64,000 nt of DNA from Verrucomicrobiota bacterium (GCA_022710725.1 JAKLGK010000004.1:248001-312000); one strand, 5' to 3'; shown: positions 54,601-63,325, counted from the first letter of the stretch. Numbers and translations are program-made. Notes: generated by a model not told the origin, from the letters alone.

Positions 54601-54795
54601 TACACGATCCGCTGGCCCGGCTCCACGGGCCGCTACTATCACGTCTACCGGGGCACCAACCTGGCGCTCCCGTTCGACCGCGTGGCCGGCAACGTGCCCG
54701 GCATCGCCCCCGTCACGGTCCACACGGATGCGGTCTTCCAGGGGCAGAGTCCCGCGTACTACCGGGTGCGCGCGCTCCTCGCGCCGGAAGAGTAA
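48646..54795 (+). CDS. Multidomain secreted GH31 glycoside hydrolase
   Basis: A 2049-residue protein. Signal peptide about 1-24. The GH31 alpha-glucosidase/xylosidase-type catalytic region spans about 75-700, with nucleophile D395 in GWWNDEAD, acid/base D453 in MWSGDID, and the following WWGMDIGGF. A chitobiase-C-like domain comes next (PPGGTFTGAVLVAISCA), then two related carbohydrate-binding-like modules (NLLRNGGFE... and NLLNNPGFE...), a Calx-beta-like domain between them, a lamin-tail domain (SDLFISEYGEGTGSERYIEIWN), a fibronectin-III-like segment, and a C-terminal domain. The start before PQRNVRALLAV was chosen from the signal peptide and promoter; an upstream in-frame ATG lies before the -10 box. 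Likely cell-surface polysaccharide breakdown. Confidence 0.87.
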   Translation: MPQRNVRALLAVMAFGVLALPALASVGNVTGIARNGDTLLISAGVDTVVVQACRANLLLVDYRPSGRTSANTLMIATTNWPAAGATINTNGDPILIDTTNLHVEIARAPLRIAVYDATGTNLLIREQAAEGLFADGVRFHHRPGSDFYGIGGYNAWDDSSAGMLRNSGGWVEAGYQGDAGAPLAWTRQGFGVLVDSDGGQFTIGGTNTVFEYCSKTNILLYIAVGPPADILAAAAEVTGKAPLFPKYAMGFANTEWDITQGELTNIVNGYRSRAIPIDHYIVDFDWKAWSEDNYGEWRWNTTKFPGGPSGALHSQMRAAGMHLSGIMKPRIFVDTVQGNYATANGFWWPGSSEYQDYFTGGWVNDLNFALSACRDWYWDHITNAFSTGITGWWNDEADQKGGGGGFFDNWEFMNMQRSLYEGQRGYSTQRVWSINRNFYLGAQRYAYAMWSGDIDTGFSAMAAQRERMLSALNLGQAWWGMDIGGFNGGDPSSENYARWIQFGAFVPVFRVHGQQYAQRQPWIYGSTAETAAVKAIRLRYQLLPYIYSCAGRVTETGAGFVRPLFHDFPTDANAANYKDAWMFGDALLAAPVVAEGQTAKSIYLPAGTWFDYFRGTRYAGGQTLSYSLNSTTWTDIPLFVRQGAILPSQPAMNYAGEFPLTNVSVDIFPDTATSTFAYYDDDGTSYAYETGRLFRQEFTVQDRGESMAVDISAASGSYVPPLQTYFCRLYCPTASAVTINGAAATPYASVAALEAAAGEGWALGTNRFGPLVAVKVAAGAAKSIVASNNAVATPAFAPPGGTFTGAVLVAISCATEGASVYTTTDGSEPDETDALYAEPLLLAVSTTVKARGFKAGRTPSVVAEASFARDDNLLRNGGFEAQGSSTNNALYWTTGEPDEHGETWGSGLRVSWRSHSDTWQGAIRGTWAGAGSEGGFWQEAPAVPGRAYRFSAWLWADSDWAPSLQALKIEFFSGATMGETMLVAHTNTFTGVGPTWTNRAVQATAPTNADWVRVVVVASGVSGSGALQFDDLRLDPTNVCTLTIESPHGSPSPAIGAHLVDQGRTITNSVNSPVTSGETQFVCAGWTLAEHAPTSGAGAVMTMTVTNNAVLTWRWTTNLLNPSYLSFSSLAYTSAEADVTARLAIVRSGGSNGEVSVSYRTTGGSASAGLDYAAVTGTVVLADGVVTGSAAVELFHDLQFESGETVEVSLFNPSGATLAAPTGAVLTILDDDADFGTRTLSVISTHGQPDPPAGLQSFDYGIRLTASVTGTAEQATTQYLCIGWAGTESVPASGTTNTTPSFLLTNDSSIAWQWTTNVYFSPAAGPNGSVGGDASGWYPLGAGVVVTATPVTAYSFAGWTGDVPAGHELDNPLALTLGQARAVTATFSADAGENLLNNPGFEQAGTSSVRALYWDQGDPDTHGEMWGTAARVDWRSHGGTWEGAIQGQYSGAGTEGGFWQEVVASPGEEYRLSGWFWADDGNPYGPWGAGEQVIKLEFIENGVLLSAATGTLAGVGQAWEERSVSALAPTNADWVRAVILARDISYDGSLQLDDMMLEMVPTLDSPVIQHVVPVDGTSCVLEWIGVAGADGYIVDVATNGAFQPESRASDLFISEYGEGTGSERYIEIWNGTGAEVDLTAYRLWGISAGGSWFESSLVLSNTLAEGAAHVVVNDNCTSAVLRAAADQFAANAAPMNFSGDDAIGLAKVIGVVTSLIDAVGTTGGDPGTGWGVAGVADATANHGLIRLASITAGNTDWSTCTNEWAVLPVNSWTNIGQHKMDVTPSDFVPGYEERPTPGVTSLTVTGLATGVTYYFRVRATNAESFSVWSETFEAALASGYGILATAGEHGTVSPSGLVMVAAGAGANFVVQAGPYYVIATILTNGAALTLPPGLTVYTAEWSQVFATGTFHSTFAERQADAHATPWWWLATHGLTNEETSFNEAELGDTDTDGHAAWSEFVADTDPGDSNSVLMAHPGGAAPSGAYTIRWPGSTGRYYHVYRGTNLALPFDRVAGNVPGIAPVTVHTDAVFQGQSPAYYRVRALLAPEE

Positions 54796-54800
54796 AAACC

Positions 54801-54825
54801 GGGCGGGAAGGCTTGACTTCCGCCC
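54801..54825 (+). terminator. Hairpin after the GH31 gene
   Basis: GGGCGGGAAG pairs with CTTCCGCCC across a six-base loop with one bulged G, five bases after the stop, followed by GTCTTTCCC. The 3' arm contains the -35 box of the tRNA-Asn promoter. Confidence 0.6.
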
Positions 54826-54840
54826 GTCTTTCCCTAGTGT
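54813..54840 (+). promoter_or_regulatory. tRNA-Asn promoter
   Basis: TTGACT, 16 bases, TAGTGT, predicted start 54847, nine bases before the mature tRNA. Confidence 0.7.
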
Positions 54841-54855
54841 GTTGCAGCATTCGGT

Positions 54856-54930
54856 TCCGGCGTAGCTCAATGGTAGAGCGGGTGACTGTTAATCACTAGG
54901 TTACAGGTTCGAGCCCTGTCGCCGGAGCCA
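54856..54930 (+). tRNA. tRNA-Asn (anticodon GUU)
   Basis: Acceptor strands TCCGGCG / CGCCGGA, anticodon stem and loop GTGACTGTTAATCAC giving GTT, T-arm with GGTTCGAGCC. The 3' CCA is encoded, unlike the two tRNA-Leu genes here. Confidence 0.95.
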
Positions 54931-55050
54931 TTCCATGCGCGTGTCTTTTCCGAACAAGGATGTCGTTTTCCCTTGCAATCCCCGGGTATTAGCGGATTCT
55001 AGGGGCTTCAGGTTCCTGCAAGAGAAGGAGCCTTACAAAGGAGATTGATG

Positions 55051-55473
55051 ATGAGCATCGTTCGTTGTCTGGTCGTATTGGCCGCCGGGCTGGCTCTCGT
55101 GGCCGGCTGCAGCAAGAGTGAGCAGGAACCGGCCGCCCCGGCTGCGGCGCCCGCTTCCGAACAGGCCCCTGCCGTCGCGGAACCCGCCCCGGCTCCGGCC
55201 CCCGCGCCGATGATCGAGGAAGTGGAGCAGAAGGCCGAGGAGGTCACGGAGACCGCGGCCGACGTAGCCGCCCAGGCCGAGGCCAGCGTCAAGGAAGCCG
55301 CCGGCGAGGCCATGGAAGCCGCCTCCGCCGCCGTCGAGACCGCCAAGGACACGGCCCAGGACGCCGCGGCGGCCGCGGGACAAGCCGTCGAGGAAATCAA
55401 GGCCGACGTCATGCCGGCCGCGACGGAAACCCCTCCCGTTCCGGCCCCGGCCGAACCGCAGCCCCAGCCGTAA
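55051..55473 (+). CDS. Small Ala/Glu-rich lipoprotein
   Basis: A 140-residue lipoprotein: signal and lipobox LALVAGC (C20), a Pro/Ala linker, then a helical region of Ala/Glu/Lys heptad-like repeats (about 60-115) and a Pro-rich tail. The repeat region is like LEA- or apolipoprotein-type amphipathic helices, with no enzymatic motif. Two adjacent ATGs follow AAAGGAG; the second has better spacing. It ends 17 bases before a strong bidirectional terminator. Confidence 0.75.
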   Translation: MSIVRCLVVLAAGLALVAGCSKSEQEPAAPAAAPASEQAPAVAEPAPAPAPAPMIEEVEQKAEEVTETAADVAAQAEASVKEAAGEAMEAASAAVETAKDTAQDAAAAAGQAVEEIKADVMPAATETPPVPAPAEPQPQP

Positions 55474-55490
55474 GATAACGTCAAATTCTG

Positions 55491-55523
55491 AAAAGGCCGT
55501 CCCCGCGCGGGGACGGCTTTTTC
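55491..55523. terminator. Bidirectional intrinsic terminator
   Basis: A 22-base perfect palindrome (half-site GCCGTCCCCGC) flanked by AAAA on the left and TTTTT on the right, so it can end transcripts from both sides. It lies between the small lipoprotein (plus) and the phospholipase D fusion (minus). Confidence 0.9.
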
Positions 55524-55539
55524 TTTCTCCAACTCGCGT

Positions 55540-57189
55540 TCAGTTTTCCCGGGGCGCCACGTCGACGGACGGCCCCTTGATTTGATCGAAATAGGCGGCG
55601 AAATACGCGGCCAGCGCCGGATCCCGAACGACCACGCAGGTTTCGTTGCGGCGCTCCAGGGCGTCATATCCCCAATTGACGGAGCCGATGACCACGCGGT
55701 CGTCCGCGACAATTACCTTGGCATGCGTCGTGATGTTCTCGGCGTCATCGTGTACCGCCACGCCCGACGCGGCCAGGTATTGCCGGGCGGCGTCGTTCAC
55801 CTTGTTCAGCGTGTCGTTGTAGTCGCTTAGATCCATGATGACCGCCACGTCCACGCCCCGCCGATGCGCCGTGGACAGCGATTCGACCAACCGGTTCACC
55901 TTGCTGTCCTTGTATTTCGGCTCGTACTTGATGCCGTACATGATGACGCGGACGGTCCGGGTGGCGGAGTCGAACAGCGACAGCACTTCGGGAAAATACT
56001 GGCGGTTCACGATGGTCTTGACGCCGCCCGATTCGACGGACGGCACGTCCGGCTCCGCGAAGCTGTCTGCCCGCAGCGCGGCAATGTAGCGCTGGAACGC
56101 CCCGGCCAGGACCGGATCGTCCAGGAGGAGGTTGGTCTCGTTGTTATTGTCCATCGAGTTGCCGGTCAGGTTCGTGGATCCCAGCAGCACTTTCCGCCCG
56201 TCCACGACGACCAACTTGCTGTGCAGCATTTTTTTCGGGGTGTCGAGTTCGGCCTCGGCGCCCAACGCGCGAAGCCGCTCCACGCCCGCCGCATTGAATT
56301 CGATTTTATTTTCCACCAGGGCCTGCACGCGCACCCCGCGCGCCACGGCGGCGGCCAGGGCCGCTTCCACCCGGAGCACGGTCGCGTCGTCGTGATACTC
56401 CAACGCAAGGAACTCGATCGAATTGGTCGCGCGCTCAATCAGATCGAGCAAAACGGGCAGGTACTCCCGATTAACCACCGGCCGGACCGCGGGCGCGGGG
56501 ACGTCGCCGGCGTGAGCGGCCGCCGCGAGCATCAGCAGCGCGAGCAGGGCCCCCGGGGAATGAGCCCGTGCCGGACCGGGCCTTGGCGCAAAGGCTCGGA
56601 TCAAAGACGCGGACGCCACGGCGCCAACGAGGTTGGAGACCAGGTCCCAGCCGGTGTTGACGTACCCGCCGACGTTGGTCTCGGGGACGGTCAGCGTCGC
56701 CGCGAATTCCACGATCTCGTTCAGCGCGCCGAACCCCATCCCCGCGGCGACGCAGAGGATCAGCAGGCCGGCGGTCGGCCGCGGTTCCGCCACGCCGCGA
56801 TTCCGCAGCGCGGCGCGCAGGCCCTGCCAGCATACCCAGGTCGTGACGCCGAACCCGCAGGCGTGCACGACCATGTCGTACTTCAGCCGGCCCGGGACGA
56901 TCCACCAGCTGTACAGCACGCGGATCTCGCCCGCAATCGGCCAGCTTTCCGGCACGGGCACCAGCCCGCCGGCCATGTGCAGCAGGCCCCAGCCGCTCAG
57001 GCCCCAGAGCGCGCCCGCCGTAAGCCGGACGCACCGGTGGAGCAAACCGATCAGCGCCATCAGGACGGCCATCACGCCGATGTAGAGCATGAACTCCGCG
57101 TTGGAAGTCCGCGTGGTCACCAGGGCCGCGATCACGGTGTAGGAAAGGGAAAAAACGGCCACGGCCCAAAAGGGGTCTCGGCGATTCAT
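55540..57189 (-). CDS. Membrane domain fused to a phospholipase D-like protein
   Basis: A 549-residue protein. Residues 1-205 form a membrane domain of about five to six helices, resembling YjdF/DUF2238-type proteins (YDMVVHACGFGV and ALNEIVEFAATL). Then comes a second hydrophobic stretch that looks like a signal peptide (about 211-227, ending AAAHAG), followed by two phospholipase D-type HKD motifs: HSKLVVVD (323-330) with GSTN (337-340), and HAKVIVAD (489-496) with GSVN (502-505). The active half should be periplasmic. The architecture reads as two genes fused. Promoter is 33-60 bases upstream; GGAGG 11 bases before the ATG. Confidence 0.83.
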   Translation of the reverse strand: MNRRDPFWAVAVFSLSYTVIAALVTTRTSNAEFMLYIGVMAVLMALIGLLHRCVRLTAGALWGLSGWGLLHMAGGLVPVPESWPIAGEIRVLYSWWIVPGRLKYDMVVHACGFGVTTWVCWQGLRAALRNRGVAEPRPTAGLLILCVAAGMGFGALNEIVEFAATLTVPETNVGGYVNTGWDLVSNLVGAVASASLIRAFAPRPGPARAHSPGALLALLMLAAAAHAGDVPAPAVRPVVNREYLPVLLDLIERATNSIEFLALEYHDDATVLRVEAALAAAVARGVRVQALVENKIEFNAAGVERLRALGAEAELDTPKKMLHSKLVVVDGRKVLLGSTNLTGNSMDNNNETNLLLDDPVLAGAFQRYIAALRADSFAEPDVPSVESGGVKTIVNRQYFPEVLSLFDSATRTVRVIMYGIKYEPKYKDSKVNRLVESLSTAHRRGVDVAVIMDLSDYNDTLNKVNDAARQYLAASGVAVHDDAENITTHAKVIVADDRVVIGSVNWGYDALERRNETCVVVRDPALAAYFAAYFDQIKGPSVDVAPREN

Positions 57190-57221
57190 GACGGGCGCAT
57201 CCTCCGGTTCGATTTAACGAC

Positions 57222-57250
57222 ATTCTAACAAAGCCCTCACACGCCGCCAA
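57222..57250 (-). promoter_or_regulatory. Promoter of the phospholipase D fusion
   Basis: On the minus strand TTGGCG (57245-57250), 17 bases, TAGAAT (57222-57227). Predicted start near 57215, leader about 25 bases. Confidence 0.6.
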
Positions 57251-57309
57251 TCCCCGGCCCGCAGAGTCGCCGGCGGAAGGTACGCGGATCGTTCAACCCG
57301 GAGGTCAGC

Positions 57310-58278
57310 ATGCCGAGATGGAAGCTTGCGCGATTCGTCCTGGCCCTGGCGGCGCCCGCCGCCTTTGCCCAGGTTCCGCTGGACGCGGGTCTGCCGGTCT
57401 ACCAGCCGGTGGAAGGCATCTCCGGGACGATCAAGAGCGTGGGCTCGGACACGCTGAACAACCTGATGACGCTGTGGGCGGAGGGCTTCCGGCGGATGTA
57501 CCCTAACGTCCAGGTCGAGATCGAGGGCAAGGGCTCGTCCACCGCCCCGCCGGCGCTGATCGAGGGCACGGCGACTTTCGGGCCCATGAGCCGGCCCATG
57601 AAGGAGGCGGAAGTCGACGGGTTCAAACAGAAATACGGTTACGCCCCCCTGGCGCTGAAGACCAGCATCGACATGCTCGCGGTGTACGTGAACAAGGATA
57701 ATCCCGTCGAAGGCCTGACGTTTGCCCAGGTGGACGCGATCTTCTCCCGGGACCGCAAGCTCGGCCATCCCGAGGACCTCGTCAACTGGGGCCAGTTCGG
57801 CCTGCCCGGGGAATGGGCGACGCGGCCGATCAGCCTGTACGGCCGCAACGCCGCCTCCGGGACCTATGGCTTCTTCAAGGAGCATGTCCTGGGCAAGGGC
57901 GACTACAAGGACTCGGTAAAGGAGCAGCCCGGCAGTTCAGCCGTCGTGCAGGGCGTGGCCTCCGACCGCGGGGGCATCGGGTACAGCGGCATCGGCTACA
58001 AGACCGCCGACGTACGCGCCGTGCCGCTGGCGATGGCAGAGGGCGAGGACTTCGTCCCCGCGACGCCGGACCAGGCCTACACGGGCGACTATCCCCTCGC
58101 CCGCTTCCTGCTGGTCTACGTCAACCGCCGGCCCGGCGCGGAGCTGGATCCGCTCCAGCGGGAGTTCATCCGCTACGTGTTCAGCCGCCAGGGCCAGGAG
58201 GACGTCCTGAAGGACGGCTACTTCCCCGTCACCGCGGCCATGGCCCGCGAGGCCCTGCAGGCGGCGGGGATCGAGTAA
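57310..58278 (+). CDS. pstS: Phosphate ABC transporter substrate-binding protein
   Basis: A 322-residue periplasmic protein with a signal peptide (1-20, ending AFA) and a phosphate-binding fold. Phosphate ligands are visible in SVGSDTLNNLM, EGKGSSTAPPALIEG, SRPMKEAE, and RNAASGTYGFFKEHV. It captures phosphate and delivers it to PstCA. GGAGG precedes the ATG. It is the first gene of pstSCAB-phoU; no Pho-box-like direct repeats were recognised upstream. Confidence 0.94.
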   Translation: MPRWKLARFVLALAAPAAFAQVPLDAGLPVYQPVEGISGTIKSVGSDTLNNLMTLWAEGFRRMYPNVQVEIEGKGSSTAPPALIEGTATFGPMSRPMKEAEVDGFKQKYGYAPLALKTSIDMLAVYVNKDNPVEGLTFAQVDAIFSRDRKLGHPEDLVNWGQFGLPGEWATRPISLYGRNAASGTYGFFKEHVLGKGDYKDSVKEQPGSSAVVQGVASDRGGIGYSGIGYKTADVRAVPLAMAEGEDFVPATPDQAYTGDYPLARFLLVYVNRRPGAELDPLQREFIRYVFSRQGQEDVLKDGYFPVTAAMAREALQAAGIE

Positions 58279-58298
58279 TCCGGATCATCAGCCCACTC

Positions 58299-60731
58299 AT
58301 GCAACCCGCGCGAAACAGGAAGACCCGGTGGGCCGTGCGCGCCTCGGACTCGGTTTCGCGCGGGCTGATCACCGTCGGCGGCATCGGGACCATCGTCGCG
58401 GTGTTCACGGTCTGCCTATTCCTCGTCGCGGTCGCCCTGCCCCTGTTCCGCCCGCCGTCGATCCGCGGCGCGGCCACCCGGAGCGCCCCCGCGCGGCTCC
58501 CGCCGCTGCTCATCCAGCCGGACGAGGACGGGCGCCGCGCCTGGGCGCTGGCCGCCGACGGATCGCTGTCCGCGTTCCAGATGAACGACTCGTCGGCCGC
58601 CGTCACGGAACGGGTATTCTCCAACGCGCCGATCACGGCCGTCTCGACGTCGCCGGACGGCGCGAACCTTGCGTTGGGCTTCGAGGACGGGACCGTGCGG
58701 CGCGGCCGGGTGGGATGGGCGGAAGGGGCCGCCCGGGCGGACTTCGGCGAGGCCGCGGCGTTTTCGCCCCCGTCTCCCGTCCGGCTGCTCGCGCACGCGG
58801 GCGAGTCATTCTGCGCGCTGACCGCCGACGGGCGCCTGTTCTTCGAGAAGATCACGGAGAGGAGGAACCTGGTCACGGGCGAGGTCACGCCACGCCGGCG
58901 CGCAGCGGTCCTGCCATACGAACCCCGAACGAACGGGGAGCCCTCCTTCCTCCTCCTTTCGGGACTGGCGGACTGGGCGCTGCTGGCCTGGCCCGACGGG
59001 CTCGCCATCCGTTACAACACGCGCCAGCCCGAGAAGGCCTTCATCGAGGAGACGCTGAACCTGCTCGACGATCCGGCGCTCCGCCTGACCGCGATGCGCT
59101 GCCTGCCGGGCCAGACGACGGTCCTCTCGGGCGACTCCGGCGGCCGTGTCCGGGCGTGGTTCCCGGTTCGGCCGGACGGCACGAACGCGCTTACGCGCCT
59201 GGTCGCCGCCCGGGAATTCCGGGGCGCCGGAGCGCCCGTTGCCTGCCTCGCCACCGCCGGCCGCATGCGCGTGGTTGCCATCGGCTATGCGGATGGCTCG
59301 GTGCGCGTCGGCCACGTGACAAGCGGCAAGACGCTGGCCAGGCTTCCGGCCGGGCCGCGCGGGCCCGCGGCGGCGCTGGCTTTCCTTCCCCGCGACAACG
59401 GCCTGCTGGCGATCCGGCCCGACGGGCTTTCCCTGTGGCGGCTGGACCCGCGCCATCCCGAGGCGACCTGGAAGGCGCTCTTTGCCCCGATCTGGTACGA
59501 GGGCGCCCCGCGGCCCGCGCATACGTGGCAATCCTCGGCGGCCACGGACGATTTCGAGCCCAAGCTCGGCCTCGTGCCGCTGATCTTCGGCACGCTCAAG
59601 GCCACCCTGTACGCCCTGCTCTTCGGCGTGCCCGTCGCGTTGCTCGCGGCGGTTTTCACGAGCGAGTTCCTGCACCCGCGCGCGCGTCGCGTCGTGAAGC
59701 CGGCCATCGAAATGATGGCCAGCCTTCCGAGCGTCGTGCTCGGATTTTTCGGCGCCATCGTCATCGCGCCCTTCGTGGAAACAGCGGTCCCGGCCGTCCT
59801 CGTCTCGCTCGTGACCGTTCCCGTCATGTTCCTCGCGGGCGCGCATGTTTGGCAGTTGCTGCCCCCGGCCCTTACGCTGCGGCTTGCCTCGTGGCGGCTT
59901 CTCCTTCTCCTTCTCCTTCTTCCCCTCGGACTCGCGGCAGCCGCCGGGCTGGGCCCGGTGGCCGAGCGGCTCCTGTTCGCCGGGGATATGCGGCGCTGGC
60001 TGGATGGGCAACTGGGAGGCCCGGCCGGCGGCTGGTTCTTCCTGATGCTGGCCCCGGCGGCGCTGGCCGCCGCGCTGATCATGGCCCGCGCGATCCGGCC
60101 CCGTCTCCAGGGCGCGGCGCGCTCCTGGCCTCGGAGCCGGGTCGCCGCGGCGGATGCGCTGGCTTTCCTGGCGGACCTGGCCCTCACCGGCGGCCTGGCC
60201 TGGGCGTCAGCCGGCCTTCTTACGGCCGCGGGATGGGATCCGCGCGGCGCAGCGCTCGGCACCTACGTGCAGCGCAATGCGCTGATCGTCGGGTTCGTCA
60301 TGGGCTTCGCCGTGATCCCCGTCGTCTACACGATCGCTGACGACGCGCTGGCCGCGGTGCCGGACCATCTCCGCTCCGCCGCGCTGGGCGCCGGCGCGAC
60401 GCCCTGGCAGACCGCCGTCACCGTCATCATCCCGACGGCCATGAGCGGGCTGTTCTCGGCGGTGATGATCGGGCTCGGCCGCGCCGTCGGCGAAACCATG
60501 ATCGTGCTCATGGCGGCGGGCAACACCCCGATCATGGACTGGAACCCGTTCAACGGCTTCCGGACCCTCTCCGCCAACATCGCGGTCGAACTGCCCGAGG
60601 CCGTCCGGAACAGCACCCATTACCGCGTGCTCTTCCTGTCCGCGCTGGTCCTGTTCGCCCTGACCTTCGTCATCAACACGGCGGCGGAACTGGTCCGGCT
60701 GCGCTTCCGCCGGAAGGCGGTGGCGATATGA
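58299..60731 (+). CDS. pstC: Phosphate ABC transporter permease with propeller-like insert
   Basis: An 810-residue permease. After a first membrane helix (about 23-48) comes an inserted periplasmic region of about 350 residues with WD40/beta-propeller-like repeats ([36 protein letters not shown]), and then about six helices with the permease EAA-type loop ([20 protein letters not shown]) and [16 protein letters not shown]. The long PstC class with such an insert is known in other Gram-negative bacteria. The start is an ATG 20 bases after the pstS stop; the frame extends upstream as a shadow of pstS. It overlaps pstA by four bases. Confidence 0.9.
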   Translation: MQPARNRKTRWAVRASDSVSRGLITVGGIGTIVAVFTVCLFLVAVALPLFRPPSIRGAATRSAPARLPPLLIQPDEDGRRAWALAADGSLSAFQMNDSSAAVTERVFSNAPITAVSTSPDGANLALGFEDGTVRRGRVGWAEGAARADFGEAAAFSPPSPVRLLAHAGESFCALTADGRLFFEKITERRNLVTGEVTPRRRAAVLPYEPRTNGEPSFLLLSGLADWALLAWPDGLAIRYNTRQPEKAFIEETLNLLDDPALRLTAMRCLPGQTTVLSGDSGGRVRAWFPVRPDGTNALTRLVAAREFRGAGAPVACLATAGRMRVVAIGYADGSVRVGHVTSGKTLARLPAGPRGPAAALAFLPRDNGLLAIRPDGLSLWRLDPRHPEATWKALFAPIWYEGAPRPAHTWQSSAATDDFEPKLGLVPLIFGTLKATLYALLFGVPVALLAAVFTSEFLHPRARRVVKPAIEMMASLPSVVLGFFGAIVIAPFVETAVPAVLVSLVTVPVMFLAGAHVWQLLPPALTLRLASWRLLLLLLLLPLGLAAAAGLGPVAERLLFAGDMRRWLDGQLGGPAGGWFFLMLAPAALAAALIMARAIRPRLQGAARSWPRSRVAAADALAFLADLALTGGLAWASAGLLTAAGWDPRGAALGTYVQRNALIVGFVMGFAVIPVVYTIADDALAAVPDHLRSAALGAGATPWQTAVTVIIPTAMSGLFSAVMIGLGRAVGETMIVLMAAGNTPIMDWNPFNGFRTLSANIAVELPEAVRNSTHYRVLFLSALVLFALTFVINTAAELVRLRFRRKAVAI

Positions 60732-62386
60732 GCGGCGGACGCGCAGCTCCGCGTCGCGAACGCACCGCCCTCTTCGCCCAGGGCGAACCGATGATCTGGC
60801 TGACCGGCGGCGGGCTCGCGCTCGCGCTGGCCATGATCGCCGGCCTGCTGGCGCTGGTGGTCGTCCAGGGCTCGGTCACGCTGTGGCCCGGGCCCGTGAC
60901 GCGGGTCGAACTGAACGACGGCCGCGCGGTCATGGGCGAAGTGGCGCGCTCGGAGTCCGTCGGCGCGACCGGAGGCGACGGGCCCGTCCGGCGACGCCTG
61001 TTCCGCACGGGCAACTTCGAGCTGACCGGCGAGCATTTCCAATGGGTCGCCGATTCCGACATCCGCGCGGAATCCCGGCCCGAATGGGCGCTGGTCGTGG
61101 AGCGGACAGCCTGGGGCCGGTTCTACGGCGCCCCCCAGGCGTTCCTGCTCGACGGGCGCGCGGCGGCCTCCGACCCGGCGTCGGCGTGGGCGATGTACGA
61201 ACAACATCGCCTGGCGGTACAGCGCCGCCTGCGCGAGCGGCAGCGGCTGGAGAGCCGGGACATCGGCCGCGTAAACCGCCGTATCGAAAGCGCCCGCCTC
61301 GCGGTCAAGTCGGCGGAGTTGCGGCACGGCATGGGCTCGGTCCCCCACCGGGAAGCCGTGGCGCGGTTCGAGGCCGTCGAACGCCAGGGCTTGGCGGAGC
61401 ACGCCCGGCTGCGCGGGCGCATCGAGGCCCTGAACCGCGAGAACGCGCGCTTTCAGCTGGCGCTGGCGACCGCGGACGGCTGGGAGCAGGCCATCCCGCT
61501 GGCGGATATCGTCCGGGCCTGCGCGCCCAACCGGCTGGGCCTCGCCGCGAAGTGGGCGGTCTACGGCTCCCGCTGGCTGGAATTCCTGTCCGGCGCGCCG
61601 CGCGAGGCCAACAGCGAGGGCGGTGTCTTCCCGGCGCTGTTCGGCACGGCCCTGATGACGGTCGTGATGTCGGTGGCCGTCGTGCCGTTCGGCGTCATGG
61701 CCGCGCTCTACCTGCGCGAGTATGCGAAGGCCGGCCCGCTGGTCAGCCTCGTGCGCATCGCGATCAACAACCTCGCCGGCGTGCCGAGCATCGTCTTCGG
61801 CGTCTTCGGGCTCGGGTTCTTCTGCTACATTGTCGGGGGGTGGCTCGACCGGTCCTTCTTCGCCGCGAACCTGCCGAACCCGACGTTCGGGAAGGGCGGC
61901 CTGCTGTGGTCGGCGCTGACGCTCGCGCTGCTGACGCTGCCCGTGGTCATCGTCGCGACGGAGGAGTCGCTGGCCGCGGTGCCGAACTCGATGCGCGAGG
62001 GCTCCTATGCGTGCGGCGCCGGCAAGTGGCAGACGATCCGCCGCATCGTCCTGCCGCGCGCGCTGCCGGGCATCCTGACCGGGACGATCCTGGCCATGGC
62101 GCGCGGCGCGGGCGAGGTCGCCCCGCTGATGCTCGTGGGCGCGGTCAAGTTGGCGCCCGAGCTGCCGGTGGACGCCGTCGCGCCGTTCCTGCACCCCGAG
62201 CGCAGCTTCATGCACCTCGGCTTCCACATCTTCGATCTCGGGTTCCAGAGCCCGAACAGCGAGGCGGCGCGGCCGATGGTCTTCACCGTCACGCTGCTGC
62301 TGATCGCGCTGATCTTCCTGCTGAACCTGGTCGCGGTCCTGTTGCGCGCGCGGCTGAAGAAGAAATTCGTCACGGGAGCATTCTGA
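60728..62386 (+). CDS. pstA: Phosphate ABC transporter permease
   Basis: A 552-residue permease with a first membrane helix (about 23-46), a periplasmic insert of about 210 residues (partly helical coiled-coil-like, [21 protein letters not shown]), and then the core permease helices with the EAA-type loop ([19 protein letters not shown]) and [16 protein letters not shown]. It starts inside the pstC stop and ends two bases before pstB. Confidence 0.92.
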   Translation: MSGGRAAPRRERTALFAQGEPMIWLTGGGLALALAMIAGLLALVVVQGSVTLWPGPVTRVELNDGRAVMGEVARSESVGATGGDGPVRRRLFRTGNFELTGEHFQWVADSDIRAESRPEWALVVERTAWGRFYGAPQAFLLDGRAAASDPASAWAMYEQHRLAVQRRLRERQRLESRDIGRVNRRIESARLAVKSAELRHGMGSVPHREAVARFEAVERQGLAEHARLRGRIEALNRENARFQLALATADGWEQAIPLADIVRACAPNRLGLAAKWAVYGSRWLEFLSGAPREANSEGGVFPALFGTALMTVVMSVAVVPFGVMAALYLREYAKAGPLVSLVRIAINNLAGVPSIVFGVFGLGFFCYIVGGWLDRSFFAANLPNPTFGKGGLLWSALTLALLTLPVVIVATEESLAAVPNSMREGSYACGAGKWQTIRRIVLPRALPGILTGTILAMARGAGEVAPLMLVGAVKLAPELPVDAVAPFLHPERSFMHLGFHIFDLGFQSPNSEAARPMVFTVTLLLIALIFLLNLVAVLLRARLKKKFVTGAF

Positions 62387-62388
62387 CC

Positions 62389-63270
62389 ATGAACACCCTC
62401 ACGGCCACCGACACCCTGACCCTCGAGCCCCCCGCGCCCGCCGGCGACGACCGCCTGGCCGCCATTGCCCGGGGCGGGCAATTCGACGCCGTCGTTCATC
62501 CGGCGGTCGACCGGGAGGATGCGACGCTTGAGGTCCGCGACTTCTGCCTGTGGTACGGGCCGAAAAAGGCGCTGCACCACATCGGCATGCGCATCCCGCG
62601 CGGCAAGGTCACGGCGCTCATCGGGCCGTCGGGCTGCGGCAAGTCCACCCTGCTGCGCTCGGTCAACCGGATCAACGACCTGCTCGATACCGTCCGCATC
62701 GAGGGGGACATGCTCCTGAACGGCGACTCCATCTACGCGCCGGGCGTGGACGTGATCGAGCTGCGCAAGCGGATGGGCATGGTTTTCCAGAAGCCGAACC
62801 CCTTCCCGATGAGCGTGTACGAGAACGTCGTGTACCCGCGGCGGATCGACGGCGAGCGCAGCCGCGCCGCGCTGGCCGAGGTCTGCGAGCGCAGCCTGCG
62901 GCGGGCCGCGCTCTGGGACGAGGTCAAGGACCGGCTGCAGGAGAGCGCCATGAGCCTGTCCGGCGGCCAGCAGCAGCGGCTGTGCATCGCGCGGGCGATC
63001 GCGGCGGAGCCGGAGGTGCTGCTGATGGACGAACCCTGCTCCGCCCTCGATCCCATCGCCACGAACAAGATCGAGAACCTGATCGACGAGCTGCGCGGCC
63101 GCTACACGATCCTGATCGTCACTCACAACATGCAGCAGGCCTCGCGGACCAGCGACTACACGGCGTTCATGTACCTCGGCCACCTGGTCGAGTACGGCCC
63201 AACGGCCGACCTGTTCCGCAAGCCGCGCCTGCGCGAGACGGAGGATTACATCACCGGGAGGTTCGGGTGA
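62389..63270 (+). CDS. pstB: Phosphate ABC transporter ATP-binding protein
   Basis: A 293-residue ATPase with Walker [10 protein letters not shown] (79-87), signature LSGGQQQR (about 191-198), Walker B LLMDEP, and H-loop VTHNMQQ. It powers PstCA. The N-terminus has about 45 extra residues before the usual family start. The start ATG lies two bases after the pstA stop; the longer open frame upstream is a shadow of pstA. Confidence 0.96.
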   Translation: MNTLTATDTLTLEPPAPAGDDRLAAIARGGQFDAVVHPAVDREDATLEVRDFCLWYGPKKALHHIGMRIPRGKVTALIGPSGCGKSTLLRSVNRINDLLDTVRIEGDMLLNGDSIYAPGVDVIELRKRMGMVFQKPNPFPMSVYENVVYPRRIDGERSRAALAEVCERSLRRAALWDEVKDRLQESAMSLSGGQQQRLCIARAIAAEPEVLLMDEPCSALDPIATNKIENLIDELRGRYTILIVTHNMQQASRTSDYTAFMYLGHLVEYGPTADLFRKPRLRETEDYITGRFG

Positions 63271-63325
63271 GCGCCGGTTCCGGATTGACCCCGAAGCCCG
63301 CGGGCCCTAACAAGGAGACGCGACC

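Noticed and set aside
51295..54870. A 1191-codon open frame on the minus strand across the GH31 gene
   Set aside because: Antisense shadow of a GC-rich gene: no family pattern, low-complexity Arg/Gly-rich translation and no SD, while the plus frame has clear domains.
57190..57309. A Pho box upstream of pstS
   Set aside because: No pair of CTGTCAT-like direct repeats was seen. The promoter found in this gap faces the phospholipase D fusion.
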